The notes: generated by a model not told the origin, from the letters alone. A stretch of 14,925 nucleotides of DNA from an uncultured Dysosmobacter sp. (GCA_934504065.1 CAKSVQ010000044.1:1-14925); one strand, 5' to 3'. Positions 6,666 through 13,315 are shown, numbered from the stretch's first letter. Translations and numbers: made by a program.

Positions 6666-6701
6666 AAAACTCCCAGTTGCCCACGGCAACTGGGAGTTTT
6701 T
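6666..6701. terminator. Bidirectional terminator between selD and the proline-editing gene
   Basis: A perfect 16-bp stem (6666-6681 with 6685-6700) encloses a 3-nt loop, CAC. The stem begins with AAAA and ends with TTTT, followed by another T on the plus strand. Both strands therefore show a GC-rich stem followed by a T-run, suiting the convergent genes selD and the editing gene. Confidence 0.93.
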
Positions 6702-6721
6702 GTGCTTTCGTATCAGACGTA

Positions 6722-7261
6722 TTAAAGGTCAACAATCGTGGGGGTGTGGCCCGTGTGGGGCAGGAAAATGTTTAAGACGTCCGCAGTTTTCAGCTTCAGG
6801 CTGCCGGTGCAGATGCAGGGGTGGCAGGAGAGAAACTCCGCTTCATAGACCTCACGTTCCATCAAAAGCCGGACACGGCGCTCAGTATCGTTCATGAGTC
6901 CCAGAATGGTGGCGGAGCCGGGCGTGCAGTGCAGTAGGTCCCAAAGCTGCTCCTCCGGCGCAAAGGAGAGCCGGGCGGAGCCAATCTGGGCGCTGAGGTC
7001 CTTGGTGTGAAAGGGCTTATCCGGCCCCATGCACAGAAGATAGAACTGGGTCTTCTGGCGGTTGCACAAAAACAGGTTTTTGCAGATGGCGACGCCCAGC
7101 ACATCGCTGACGGCGGCGCACTTTTCCATGGTGTCCGCGGGTTCGCTGGATACCCGGTCATAGTCGATGCCCAGCTCTTCCAGCAGGGAAAAAGCAGCAG
7201 CCTCCTGCGGAAGAAGATCTCCCTCAGGGTGGGTATTGTGGTAAAGCGGTGAAATATCCAT
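6722..7261 (-). CDS. Prolyl-tRNA trans-editing protein (ProXp-ala/PrdX family)
   Basis: This 179-aa protein belongs to the YbaK/ProRS-associated INS superfamily of free-standing editing domains; members deacylate Ala-tRNA(Pro) (or related mischarged tRNAs) made by prolyl-tRNA synthetase. Supporting segments are the N-terminal LLEELGIDYDRV, the central conserved ICKNLFLCNRQKTQFYLLCMG containing the Lys typical of the active site, and LSFAPEEQLWDLLHCTPGSATILGLMND. The length matches PrdX/ProXp-ala (about 165-180 aa). PrdX was named in D-proline reductase operons, but no such genes are present here. It starts 7 nt after the murC stop and is probably co-transcribed with it. Which aminoacyl-tRNA it clears is not determined from the sequence. 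Confidence 0.9.
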   Translation of the reverse strand: MDISPLYHNTHPEGDLLPQEAAAFSLLEELGIDYDRVSSEPADTMEKCAAVSDVLGVAICKNLFLCNRQKTQFYLLCMGPDKPFHTKDLSAQIGSARLSFAPEEQLWDLLHCTPGSATILGLMNDTERRVRLLMEREVYEAEFLSCHPCICTGSLKLKTADVLNIFLPHTGHTPTIVDL

Positions 7262-7267
7262 GGGTAA

Positions 7268-8659
7268 TCAGTCCTTATCCAGAATTTTTTCTCCGGCGCG
7301 GTAAATGTCGCCCGCGCCCACGGTGAGAATCAGATCGCCGGGACGGGCCAGCTTTTTCAGCTCCTCCGCCGTTTTTTCCAGCGTGGAGCAGTAGATGGAG
7401 CCGGGAATATTGCGGCACAGGTCGGCAGAGGAGATGCCCAGCGTGTTCTGCTCCCGGGCGGCATAGATCTCAGCAAGAATGGCCACGTCCGGCAGCTTCA
7501 ACTCCTCTACAAATCGGTCGAAGAGCTTGGCGGTGCGGGTGTAGGTGTGGGGCTGGAACGCCACGATGATGCGCTGATAGCCCAGCGTCCGGGCAGTGGT
7601 CAGCAGGGCGTGCAGCTCGTCGGGATGGTGGGCATAGTCGTCGTAAACGTCTGCGCCGTTGCACGTGCCCTTGCGCTCGAATCGACGGCCCGCTCCGGTA
7701 AAGGCAGCAAGCCCTTCCTCCACGGCCTTGCCGGGGATGCCCAGCACATAGGCGCTGGAGGCGGCGGCCAGCGCGTTGAGAATGTTGTGGCGGCCGTAAA
7801 CATGGAGCGTGATGTGGGCGTAAAGCTCCCCGCGGATTATCACGTCAAAAGACGGCGCGCCGTCCACATCCTGCACATTGGCGGCAGTGCAGTCTGCCGG
7901 GTGGTCGAGACCGAAAGTAAAGACGGGGTGCGGAAGCTCCCGCACGGAATCCATAGCGCCTTGATTATCGGCATTGACAATGATGTGCCCGGCCTTGGGC
8001 ACCAGCTCCGCAAAGCGGTGGAACGAGTGCTCAATGTCATTGAGGTCTTTGAAAAAGTCCAGATGGTCTTCCTCAACGTTTAGGATGACCGCCACGGTGG
8101 GGTAAAAGCAGAGAAAGCTGTTGCAGTATTCGCAGGATTCCAGAATGATCGTGTCGCCATGGCCTACCCGGTAGCCGGAGTGGAGCAGGGGCAGCGTGCC
8201 GCCGATCATCACGGTGGGGTCGGCCTGCGCGGCCATGAAAATGTGGGTGCACATGGAGGTCGTGGTGGTTTTTCCATGGGTGCCGGAGACGCACAGCGCG
8301 TTGGGATAGTGCTGCATGATCGCGCCCCACGCCTGCGCGCGCTCGTAAACGGGGATGCCCCGGGCTACGGCCCCGGCAATCTCGGGATTACTGTCGTGTA
8401 CGGCGGCGGTGCGGACAACAAAGTCACACGCACCAAGGTTTTCGGCATTGTGCCCGATGGCAACTGAAATGCCCAGAGAGCGCAGGTGCTTGACGGTGTC
8501 GCTCTCCGTCATGTCGGAGCCCTGGACCTGCAATCCCATGCCGCGCAGCACCTCGGCCAGCGGGCACATGGAAACGCCGCCGATACCGACCAGATGGACG
8601 CGCTTTCCGCTTACCAGATAGTCGCGGATGGGATGGGGATTGTTCATCATAGCGAACAT
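7268..8659 (-). CDS. murC: UDP-N-acetylmuramate--L-alanine ligase MurC
   Basis: MurC adds L-alanine to UDP-N-acetylmuramate using ATP, the first amino-acid step of peptidoglycan precursor synthesis in the cytoplasm. From MFAMMNNPH the protein is 463 aa. It shows the N-terminal nucleotide-sugar motif VGIGGVSM (residues 24-31), the ATP P-loop GTHGKTTTT (126-134), the Mur-ligase VILNVEEDHLDFF, YGRHNILNALAA and the ATP-domain DDYAHHP. The start is uncertain: GAAAGGAAG lies just before the ATG at 8659, and two adjacent ATGs at 8650 and 8647 are also possible. Longer frames up to 8725 reach the predicted promoter start and are excluded. It is transcribed divergently from cca and is followed by the editing gene. 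Confidence 0.96.
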   Translation of the reverse strand: MFAMMNNPHPIRDYLVSGKRVHLVGIGGVSMCPLAEVLRGMGLQVQGSDMTESDTVKHLRSLGISVAIGHNAENLGACDFVVRTAAVHDSNPEIAGAVARGIPVYERAQAWGAIMQHYPNALCVSGTHGKTTTTSMCTHIFMAAQADPTVMIGGTLPLLHSGYRVGHGDTIILESCEYCNSFLCFYPTVAVILNVEEDHLDFFKDLNDIEHSFHRFAELVPKAGHIIVNADNQGAMDSVRELPHPVFTFGLDHPADCTAANVQDVDGAPSFDVIIRGELYAHITLHVYGRHNILNALAAASSAYVLGIPGKAVEEGLAAFTGAGRRFERKGTCNGADVYDDYAHHPDELHALLTTARTLGYQRIIVAFQPHTYTRTAKLFDRFVEELKLPDVAILAEIYAAREQNTLGISSADLCRNIPGSIYCSTLEKTAEELKKLARPGDLILTVGAGDIYRAGEKILDKD

Positions 8660-8704
8660 TCTTCCTTTCTGAAAACGCTTTTGCCCCAGAACCGGGAAAA
8701 AGCA

Positions 8705-8733
8705 TTGCATAATTGATAAAAGCACTTTATTAT
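8705..8733 (+). promoter_or_regulatory. cca promoter (TTGCAT - 17 - TATTAT)
   Basis: TTGCAT (8705-8710) and TATTAT (8728-8733) are 17 bp apart on the plus strand. Transcription should begin near 8741, 35 nt before the cca ATG. Its -10 overlaps the -10 of the opposing murC promoter, offset by one base. Confidence 0.65.
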
Positions 8734-8757
8734 ATTACACGAATATGGGAAATGCAA
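8729..8757 (-). promoter_or_regulatory. murC promoter (TTGCAT - 17 - TATAAT)
   Basis: On the minus strand TTGCAT (8752-8757) and a perfect TATAAT (8729-8734) are 17 bp apart. The leader to the murC ATG is about 60 nt. The same -35 word is used by the facing cca promoter, making the whole 53-bp element nearly symmetric. Confidence 0.7.
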
Positions 8758-8775
8758 TGGGAAGGCGGGGGAAAG

Positions 8776-10107
8776 ATGACGGTGATCCCGGAAAATGTGC
8801 GGGAGCTTTTAAAAACGCTGTGCGGCGGCGGGCATGAGGCGTGGTGCGTGGGTGGCTGCGTGCGGGACCTTTTGCTGGGCAAAACGCCGGATGACTGGGA
8901 CGTGACCACCTCCGCCCTGCCGGAGGAGACTATGGCGCTGTTCGGCGGCATGGCCCGCCCCACGGGTCTGCGCCACGGCACGGTGACGGTGCGGACGGCG
9001 GGCGGAAATGTGGAGGTGACGACTTACCGCTGCGACGGGGTCTACCGCGACCACCGCAGGCCGGAGAGCGTCCGTTTTACCCGGTCGCTGGAAGAGGACC
9101 TGCGCCGCCGTGACCTGACGGTGAATGCCATGGCGCTGGGGCTGGACGGCACGCTGGTGGACCCTTTTGGCGGCAGGGCGGATTTGGCGGCGGGGATCCT
9201 GCGCTGCGTGGGGGAGCCGGAGCGCCGCTTTGATGAGGACGCGCTGCGCATTCTGCGCACGGTGCGCTTTGCGGCGGTACTTGGGTTTTCTGTGGAGCCG
9301 CGCACGGCGGCGGCCGTGCATGAAAAGCGGGGATTACTGGCGGACATCGCGGCCGAGCGGGTATGGACGGAGGTGCGAAAGCTGCTGCCGGGCAGGAATG
9401 TGCTGGCGGTGCTGCGCGCCTATCCTGATGTGCTTGGCGTTTTCTGGCCGGAGGTGACGGCCATGGTGGGATTTGACCAGTGCAACCATCACCACTGCTA
9501 TGATGTGTGGGAGCATACCATTCACGCGGTGGCAGCCACGCCGCCGGAAGCGGAGCTTCGCTGTGCCGCTTTGCTGCACGACGTTGGAAAGCCGGATACC
9601 TTTACACTGGACACGGACGGGGTAGGCCATTTCCACGGTCATTCTGCCCGGAGCGAGGTGCTGGCGGACGGGATGCTGCGGCGGATGAAGTGCGCGGCGG
9701 ACTTTCGGGAGACGGTCATGGAGTTGGTGGCGTGGCACGACCGGGACATTCCACGGACGGATAAGGCCGTCCGCCGCGCGTTGGGAAAGCTGGGCCAGCG
9801 GCAGCTTCGGCGGCTCATCGCCCTGAAACGGGCGGATAATCTGGCCCAGTCTCCGGCGTATTTCAGCCGCCAGCGGGAGCTGGACAGGGGTGAGGGTATT
9901 TTGGACCGCCTGCTGGAGGAGGATGCCTGCGTCAGCCTGCACCAGCTGGCAGTGCGGGGCGGCGACCTGACGGCCATGGGATTTTCCGGCCCTCCGGTGG
10001 GGCAGGCGCTTCGGCGGCTTCTGGAACAGGTGGTGGAGGGGACCCTTCCCAATGAGAAAACGGCGCTGCTGCGTGCGGCGGAAAAACTGTTACCGATTTG
10101 TGATTGA
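8776..10107 (+). CDS. cca: CCA-adding tRNA nucleotidyltransferase
   Basis: The enzyme adds or repairs the 3' CCA of tRNAs from CTP and ATP. The 443-aa product is the size of Firmicute class II enzymes with an HD domain. The head domain has VGGCVRDLLLGKTPDDWDVTTSA, with the metal-binding pair Asp40 and Asp42, then RRDLTVNAMAL (ribose/flexible loop), DPFGGRADL, and the nucleotide-selecting helix FDEDALRILRTVRFAAVLGF. An HD phosphohydrolase domain follows (CAALLHDVGKPDTFT, then GHFHGHSARS). The ATG at 8776 follows a G-rich ribosome site (GGCGGGGG). An in-frame ATG at 8752 is possible, and anything further upstream is excluded by the promoter. Its last codons and stop overlap the promoter of the next gene: the -35 TTGAAA shares the TGA stop. 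Confidence 0.96.
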   Translation: MTVIPENVRELLKTLCGGGHEAWCVGGCVRDLLLGKTPDDWDVTTSALPEETMALFGGMARPTGLRHGTVTVRTAGGNVEVTTYRCDGVYRDHRRPESVRFTRSLEEDLRRRDLTVNAMALGLDGTLVDPFGGRADLAAGILRCVGEPERRFDEDALRILRTVRFAAVLGFSVEPRTAAAVHEKRGLLADIAAERVWTEVRKLLPGRNVLAVLRAYPDVLGVFWPEVTAMVGFDQCNHHHCYDVWEHTIHAVAATPPEAELRCAALLHDVGKPDTFTLDTDGVGHFHGHSARSEVLADGMLRRMKCAADFRETVMELVAWHDRDIPRTDKAVRRALGKLGQRQLRRLIALKRADNLAQSPAYFSRQRELDRGEGILDRLLEEDACVSLHQLAVRGGDLTAMGFSGPPVGQALRRLLEQVVEGTLPNEKTALLRAAEKLLPICD

Positions 10108-10109
10108 AA
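10079..10109 (+). repeat. Duplicated promoter-upstream block, copy A (cca 3' end)
   Basis: The last codons of cca (Lys-Leu-Leu-Pro-Ile-Cys-Asp-stop) and the following bases recur at 11221-11250 with one missing base and one substitution. The block contains CTGTTAC (10087-10093) and TTGTGAT (10098-10104), similar words exactly 11 bp apart, and ends in the -35 TTGAAA. It is therefore coding sequence and regulatory sequence at once. Confidence 0.85.
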
Positions 10110-10132
10110 CGGAAGAATCGTCTCCCTATACT
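10104..10132 (+). promoter_or_regulatory. Promoter of lipoprotein gene 1 (TTGAAA - 17 - TATACT)
   Basis: TTGAAA (10104-10109) and TATACT (10127-10132) are 17 bp apart. The -35 overlaps the cca stop codon. The second lipoprotein gene has identical -35 and -10 hexamers at identical spacing, which supports the call. Confidence 0.75.
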
Positions 10133-10160
10133 TGAGGAAAAAAGGGGGCTGGTGTTGAAG

Positions 10161-11024
10161 ATGAAAAAATGGCTTGTCTGTGGAATGGCGCTGTGTCTGC
10201 TGCTCTCCGGCTGCGGTGCGCAGGAGCAGAGCGCGGCAAAAACGGCGGAGGACGAACAGTGGCGGGATGCCTATCAGCAGTTTCTCTTGGGTCGGTGTGA
10301 ACAGGAAATGGCGCGGCAGCTTTCAGCGGGAGGGACAAACGATCCCGGTAGCTGCGGCAGCTATTTTCTCAGTGATATGAACGGCGACGGTGTGCCGGAG
10401 CTTTTTCTGACGCAGCTCGGTGGAAATGACGTTTACACCGTCCGGGACGGCGCTGTCATCAAATTGGGTGAAATTCCATGGTATTATTCGCTTTACAGCG
10501 ACCCGGACGGTAATGGCGTGATCGCCCTGTCGGGCACCTCTGGCTGCCAGTATGTGCACCGCCTGACTTTCGGGGAGAATGGTGCTTTGCGGGAAACGCT
10601 TTTATATGAGAAGACGGACCCGAATGTTTCAGGCGTAGATGCGGAGGACGTGGTAAGTGGCAGTATGTATTTGCTTCCGGTGCGGATTTCACTGGGCCGA
10701 TCGACGGTATCCAGTGCAGATACGGCGCAGCCGCTGACCCTGCCCATTGAGGAATACGGCAAACAGCGGGTCCGTCAGGCGGAGGACGCGGCGCGTTCCG
10801 CAGAGGCCCGGGCGGCCATCGAAGCCGTGCTGGAGCAGGGTGGGACCTTTTACAGTGTTTCGGCTGACGGCAATGACGGAGATACAGAGGAGATGACATG
10901 GGAAGCGTATCTGGCCATCGACGGTGAAAATGCGGATACAGGGGTTTCCTCAAAGCTTGAAAAGCTGGCGTGGACGGACGTGAACGGAGACGGGCAGGTG
11001 GAATGTGTGGCTGGGCGGCTGTGA
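10161..11024 (+). CDS. Lipoprotein paralogue 1, truncated at its C-terminus
   Basis: This predicted secreted lipoprotein of unknown function has 287 aa. The signal MKKWLVCGMALCLLLSGCG ends in lipobox LSGC. A globular region follows with two acidic Asp-x-Asn-x-Asp-Gly loops, DMNGDGVPELFL and TDVNGDGQVECVA, resembling calcium-binding loops of dockerin/FG-GAP type repeats. It is clearly paralogous to the next gene throughout (shared YGKxRVRQ and ARAAIEAVLE). The frame stops at TGA 11022-11024, where the paralogue continues for about 78 more codons, so this copy is truncated. The ATG at 10161 is chosen by alignment with the paralogue; a TTG at 10155 is nearer the AGGGGG ribosome site. It may still yield an exported protein. 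Confidence 0.75.
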   Translation: MKKWLVCGMALCLLLSGCGAQEQSAAKTAEDEQWRDAYQQFLLGRCEQEMARQLSAGGTNDPGSCGSYFLSDMNGDGVPELFLTQLGGNDVYTVRDGAVIKLGEIPWYYSLYSDPDGNGVIALSGTSGCQYVHRLTFGENGALRETLLYEKTDPNVSGVDAEDVVSGSMYLLPVRISLGRSTVSSADTAQPLTLPIEEYGKQRVRQAEDAARSAEARAAIEAVLEQGGTFYSVSADGNDGDTEEMTWEAYLAIDGENADTGVSSKLEKLAWTDVNGDGQVECVAGRL

Positions 11025-11169
11025 AGTGGATGCCGACGGTGTTTTCTGGGACCGCCAGTGGGAAGACGAGACCTCCACAGTGGGCCTGTCCTTCCAAAAG
11101 GAGCAATGTTATTTGTATCCGGCGCGGCGGAACGCCGCGGCGAAGGCAGTCACGTGGATCATGCAGTAA
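11023..11169 (+). pseudogene. Out-of-frame C-terminal remnant of lipoprotein 1
   Basis: Shifted by one base from the end of lipoprotein 1, this stretch reads Glu-Val-Asp-Ala-Asp-Gly-Val-Phe-Trp, then LSFQKEQCYLYPARR and AVTWIMQ before TAA. It matches the C-terminus of the paralogue (DADGIFW, LSFQKEQCYCYTVQR, SVTWIEE). It has no start or ribosome site of its own. Aligning the two copies places a gap of about 89 nt at position 11013, equal to 12214-12302 of copy 2, which explains the shift. Confidence 0.85.
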
Positions 11170-11177
11170 TATGGCAG

Positions 11178-11216
11178 AAAAGAGCTGGGGGCTTCCAAAA
11201 GGCTCCCGGCTCTTTT
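11178..11216 (+). terminator. Intrinsic terminator after lipoprotein 1
   Basis: A 15-bp stem (11178-11192 with 11202-11216, two G-T wobbles) surrounds a 9-nt loop. The stem starts with AAAAGAGC and ends with GCTCTTTT. It lies just past the remnant stop codon and closes the first lipoprotein unit. Confidence 0.85.
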
Positions 11217-11220
11217 CCTG

Positions 11221-11250
11221 CGGAAAACTGTTACCGTTTTGTGATTGAAA
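11221..11250 (+). repeat. Duplicated promoter-upstream block, copy B (fossil cca tail)
   Basis: This block repeats 10079-10109 almost exactly. In the cca frame it still reads Gly-Lys-Leu-Leu-Pro-Phe-Cys-Asp-stop, although no cca gene precedes it. CTGTTAC (11228-11234) and TTGTGAT (11239-11245) are again 11 bp apart and run into the -35 TTGAAA. Confidence 0.85.
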
Positions 11251-11273
11251 TAAAAACCGGGCCTTTCTATACT
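11245..11273 (+). promoter_or_regulatory. Promoter of lipoprotein gene 2 (TTGAAA - 17 - TATACT)
   Basis: TTGAAA (11245-11250) and TATACT (11268-11273) are 17 bp apart, as in copy 1. The spacer has diverged (about 6 of 17 bases match) while the boxes and upstream block are kept. Confidence 0.78.
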
Positions 11274-11301
11274 GGGCGTGAAACAAGGAGGAGAGGTTTT
11301 T

Positions 11302-12453
11302 ATGAGAAGAATGTTCGTGTTTGCGGCAGCGCTGTGCCTGCTGCTTTCCGGCTGCGGCGCGCAGGCGCACCCTGCGGCAGAGCCGGAGCCCGCGCCCCAG
11401 CCTGCTCCGGTGGAGGAGCCGACAGCGGAAGAACCATGGCGCAGTGCATACAAGCAGTTTTTGAAGGAGCTTTGCCGTCAGGAAGCGGAGCAGCGCGACC
11501 CGGACCGCCCGGATTACGACCCCAATGAATATTTGACCCAAAGTCAGGGATATTTTCTATATGATATGAACAGCGACGGTGTGCCGGAATTGTTTTTGGA
11601 AATGAACATGGGCCTGACGGAGGTCTATACCTTCCGGGATGGAGAGACTGTCCAGTGGGGAGAAATCGATACATGGCACAGCAGCTTATACAGCGACCCG
11701 GAAGAAAAAGGCGTGATCTGCATGTGGGGCCATTCCGGCGGACAGAGTATCCAGCGCATCACGTTTGACAAAGACGGCACGATGCGGGAAGAGGGCCTTT
11801 ACGAAAAGGAAGACCTGAATGCGGACTATGTGGACATCAGCGCGGTGGTGCCCGGCAGTATGTACCTACGGACAGCGAGGACCACGCTGGGACGAACCTT
11901 TGCCTCGGACGCCAATGCGAAAGCGGATCAGCCCCTGACCCTGCCTGTTGACGATTATGGCAAAGGCCGCGTGCGGCAGGTGGAGGACGCAGAGCGCTCC
12001 GCGAAGGCTCGGGCGGCTATCGAAGCTGTGCTGGAAGATGGGGCGGTGTTTTTCGGCGCTTCGGCTGATGGCTTTGGCGGCGACACCGGAGAGACCACAT
12101 GGGAAGATTATCTTGCCCCCGGCGGCGTGGACCCCTATGCCACAGCGCCCCAGAAGCTTAAAAAGCGGGCGTGGACAGATGTAGACGGCGACGGACAGGC
12201 GGAATGCGTGGCCGTTTTGCTGCACGAAGAGCAACTGCTCGACCAGATGGTGGTGCTCAGCGAACAGGATGGCACGGTTTACGGCTATTGTGTGAATTAT
12301 ATGGGCGATGGTTCATTGGATGCGGACGGCATTTTCTGGAGCGAAACGCTTGACGAGATGGCTTTCAGACTTTCTTTCCAGAAAGAGCAGTGCTACTGCT
12401 ACACGGTACAGCGCGATCCGGCGGCACAGTCGGTAACGTGGATCGAAGAGTAA
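11302..12453 (+). CDS. Lipoprotein paralogue 2, intact, unknown function
   Basis: This predicted lipoprotein of 383 aa starts MRRMFVFAAALCLLLSGCG with lipobox LSGC, preceded by AGGAGG 10 nt upstream of the ATG. A Pro/Glu-rich linker (about residues 25-45) tethers the globular part, which has two acidic loops, DMNSDGVPELFL and TDVDGDGQAECVA, like those of calcium-binding Asp-rich repeats. Unlike its neighbour it retains the segment after the second loop (VLLHEEQLLDQMVVLSEQDG, then VNYMGDGSLDADGIFW) and the C-terminal SFQKEQCYCY. I recognise no named family or enzyme motif. The function may be binding of an extracellular ligand or ion; that is a guess. It has its own promoter and terminator, making it monocistronic. 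Confidence 0.88.
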   Translation: MRRMFVFAAALCLLLSGCGAQAHPAAEPEPAPQPAPVEEPTAEEPWRSAYKQFLKELCRQEAEQRDPDRPDYDPNEYLTQSQGYFLYDMNSDGVPELFLEMNMGLTEVYTFRDGETVQWGEIDTWHSSLYSDPEEKGVICMWGHSGGQSIQRITFDKDGTMREEGLYEKEDLNADYVDISAVVPGSMYLRTARTTLGRTFASDANAKADQPLTLPVDDYGKGRVRQVEDAERSAKARAAIEAVLEDGAVFFGASADGFGGDTGETTWEDYLAPGGVDPYATAPQKLKKRAWTDVDGDGQAECVAVLLHEEQLLDQMVVLSEQDGTVYGYCVNYMGDGSLDADGIFWSETLDEMAFRLSFQKEQCYCYTVQRDPAAQSVTWIEE

Positions 12454-12465
12454 AGTTTAAGAGAG

Positions 12466-12502
12466 CAGGGCCGTGACTTTCCTTTCGAAAGTCATGGCCC
12501 TG
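12466..12502 (+). terminator. Intrinsic terminator after lipoprotein 2
   Basis: A 16-bp stem (12466-12481 with 12487-12502, one G-T wobble) with a 5-nt loop is followed by TTGTTTGCTTT. It lies between the convergent lipoprotein and HAD genes. The minus-strand tail is poor in T, so it probably serves mainly the plus strand. Confidence 0.85.
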
Positions 12503-12524
12503 TTGTTTGCTTTGGCGGGCGCGG

Positions 12525-13208
12525 TCAGACGATCTCCAGCAGCTGCCGCAGGTCGGAGATGGTATAGTCAATGCGCAGGCCATCCGGTTTGGCTCTCTGC
12601 GTCGGGTTGAACCAACAGCAGGGAAGTTCGGCGCGGTTTGCTCCCTCCATGTCCGTGGAGAGGGAGTCCCCGATGACCAGTGTGTTTTCCCGGGAAAGGC
12701 CCGGCACACGGCTTTGCACATAGTCATAATAAGCCTTCTGGGGCTTGGAGGCCCCGGCTTCTTCGGAGATAAAGGAAGCGGTGAATACGTCCGCGAAAGG
12801 ACAGATGGAAAGCCTGCTTTTCTGCACGGAAGCAACGGCGTTGGTGACGAGATAGAGCTTGTGTCCCCGGCGGAAGAGCTCGCGGCAGACCGCTTCGGCA
12901 TGGGGGAGGGGATAGAGCGTATTGCCCAGCACCTCCAAATAGTCGCGGTTGCACTGGGCGGGGTCCCGCTGGATATCCAACTCACGGAAAAGGCGGACAT
13001 AGCGCTCCAGTACGACGAAATCCTTGGTGACCTCACCCCGGTCGAAAGCGGCCCAGAGGGAGAGGTTGATATTGTGGTAAAACTGATACAGCCCCGGCGT
13101 TTCCGGGATGCGGTTTCTCTGGCACATTTCAGAAAAGGCCCGGGCGGAAGCTTTGGGAAAATCAAACAGGGTATCGTCTGCGTCGAACAGCAGATGGAGG
13201 TATTTCAT
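12525..13208 (-). CDS. HAD hydrolase, YjjG-family pyrimidine 5'-nucleotidase
   Basis: This 227-aa protein is a HAD-superfamily phosphatase of the YjjG type; E. coli YjjG (about 225 aa) dephosphorylates canonical and non-canonical pyrimidine nucleotides and cleans the pool. The catalytic motif I is LLFDADDTLFDF with nucleophile Asp9 and Asp11. Motif II is YLVTNAVASVQKSRL, the motif III Lys lies in EEAGASKPQKAYYDY, and motif IV is LVIGDSLSTDMEGA. The ATG at 13208 has AAGGAG 7 nt upstream and begins directly at the domain; the longer open frame has no support and extends past its promoter. Monocistronic, convergent with lipoprotein 2. Substrate is assigned by family only. Confidence 0.88.
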   Translation of the reverse strand: MKYLHLLFDADDTLFDFPKASARAFSEMCQRNRIPETPGLYQFYHNINLSLWAAFDRGEVTKDFVVLERYVRLFRELDIQRDPAQCNRDYLEVLGNTLYPLPHAEAVCRELFRRGHKLYLVTNAVASVQKSRLSICPFADVFTASFISEEAGASKPQKAYYDYVQSRVPGLSRENTLVIGDSLSTDMEGANRAELPCCWFNPTQRAKPDGLRIDYTISDLRQLLEIV

Positions 13209-13237
13209 AGGCGGCTCCTTTGCTTTTGAATATTTCA

Positions 13238-13266
13238 ATTTTACCATGGTGTGGCGGAAAAGACAA
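13238..13266 (-). promoter_or_regulatory. Promoter of the HAD nucleotidase gene (TTGTCT - 17 - TAAAAT, extended -10)
   Basis: On the minus strand TTGTCT (13261-13266) and TAAAAT (13238-13243) are 17 bp apart with TG one base before the -10. The leader is about 25 nt. Its -35 stands directly beside the -35 of the sporulation promoter on the other strand. Confidence 0.6.
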
Positions 13267-13267
13267 T

Positions 13268-13296
13268 CACCCTTTCCGCCGCCTTTCCATACCATA
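13268..13296 (+). promoter_or_regulatory. Mother-cell (sigma-K/sigma-E-like) promoter of dpaAB
   Basis: CATACCATA (13288-13296) matches the CATAnnnTA -10 shared by sporulation sigma-K and sigma-E. CACC (13268-13271) stands 16 nt upstream, fitting the AC-type -35 of sigma-K. Initiation near 13302 would give a very short leader that begins at the G-rich ribosome site of dpaA. In Bacillus and Clostridioides, dpaAB is known to be expressed under sigma-K. Confidence 0.6.
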
Positions 13297-13315
13297 CAAC
13301 GAGGGGGCGGTATGA

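Noticed and set aside
5452..6735. A 427-codon open frame on the minus strand opposite selD
   Set aside because: It lies antisense to the whole of selD, crosses the bidirectional terminator and is His/Arg/Gln-rich without recognisable motifs.
11022..11024. TGA of lipoprotein 1 as a selenocysteine codon, given the selenium genes nearby
   Set aside because: Reading through in the same frame gives Arg/Cys-rich sequence unrelated to the paralogue. The paralogous C-terminus is in the +1 frame, so a deletion explains the stop.
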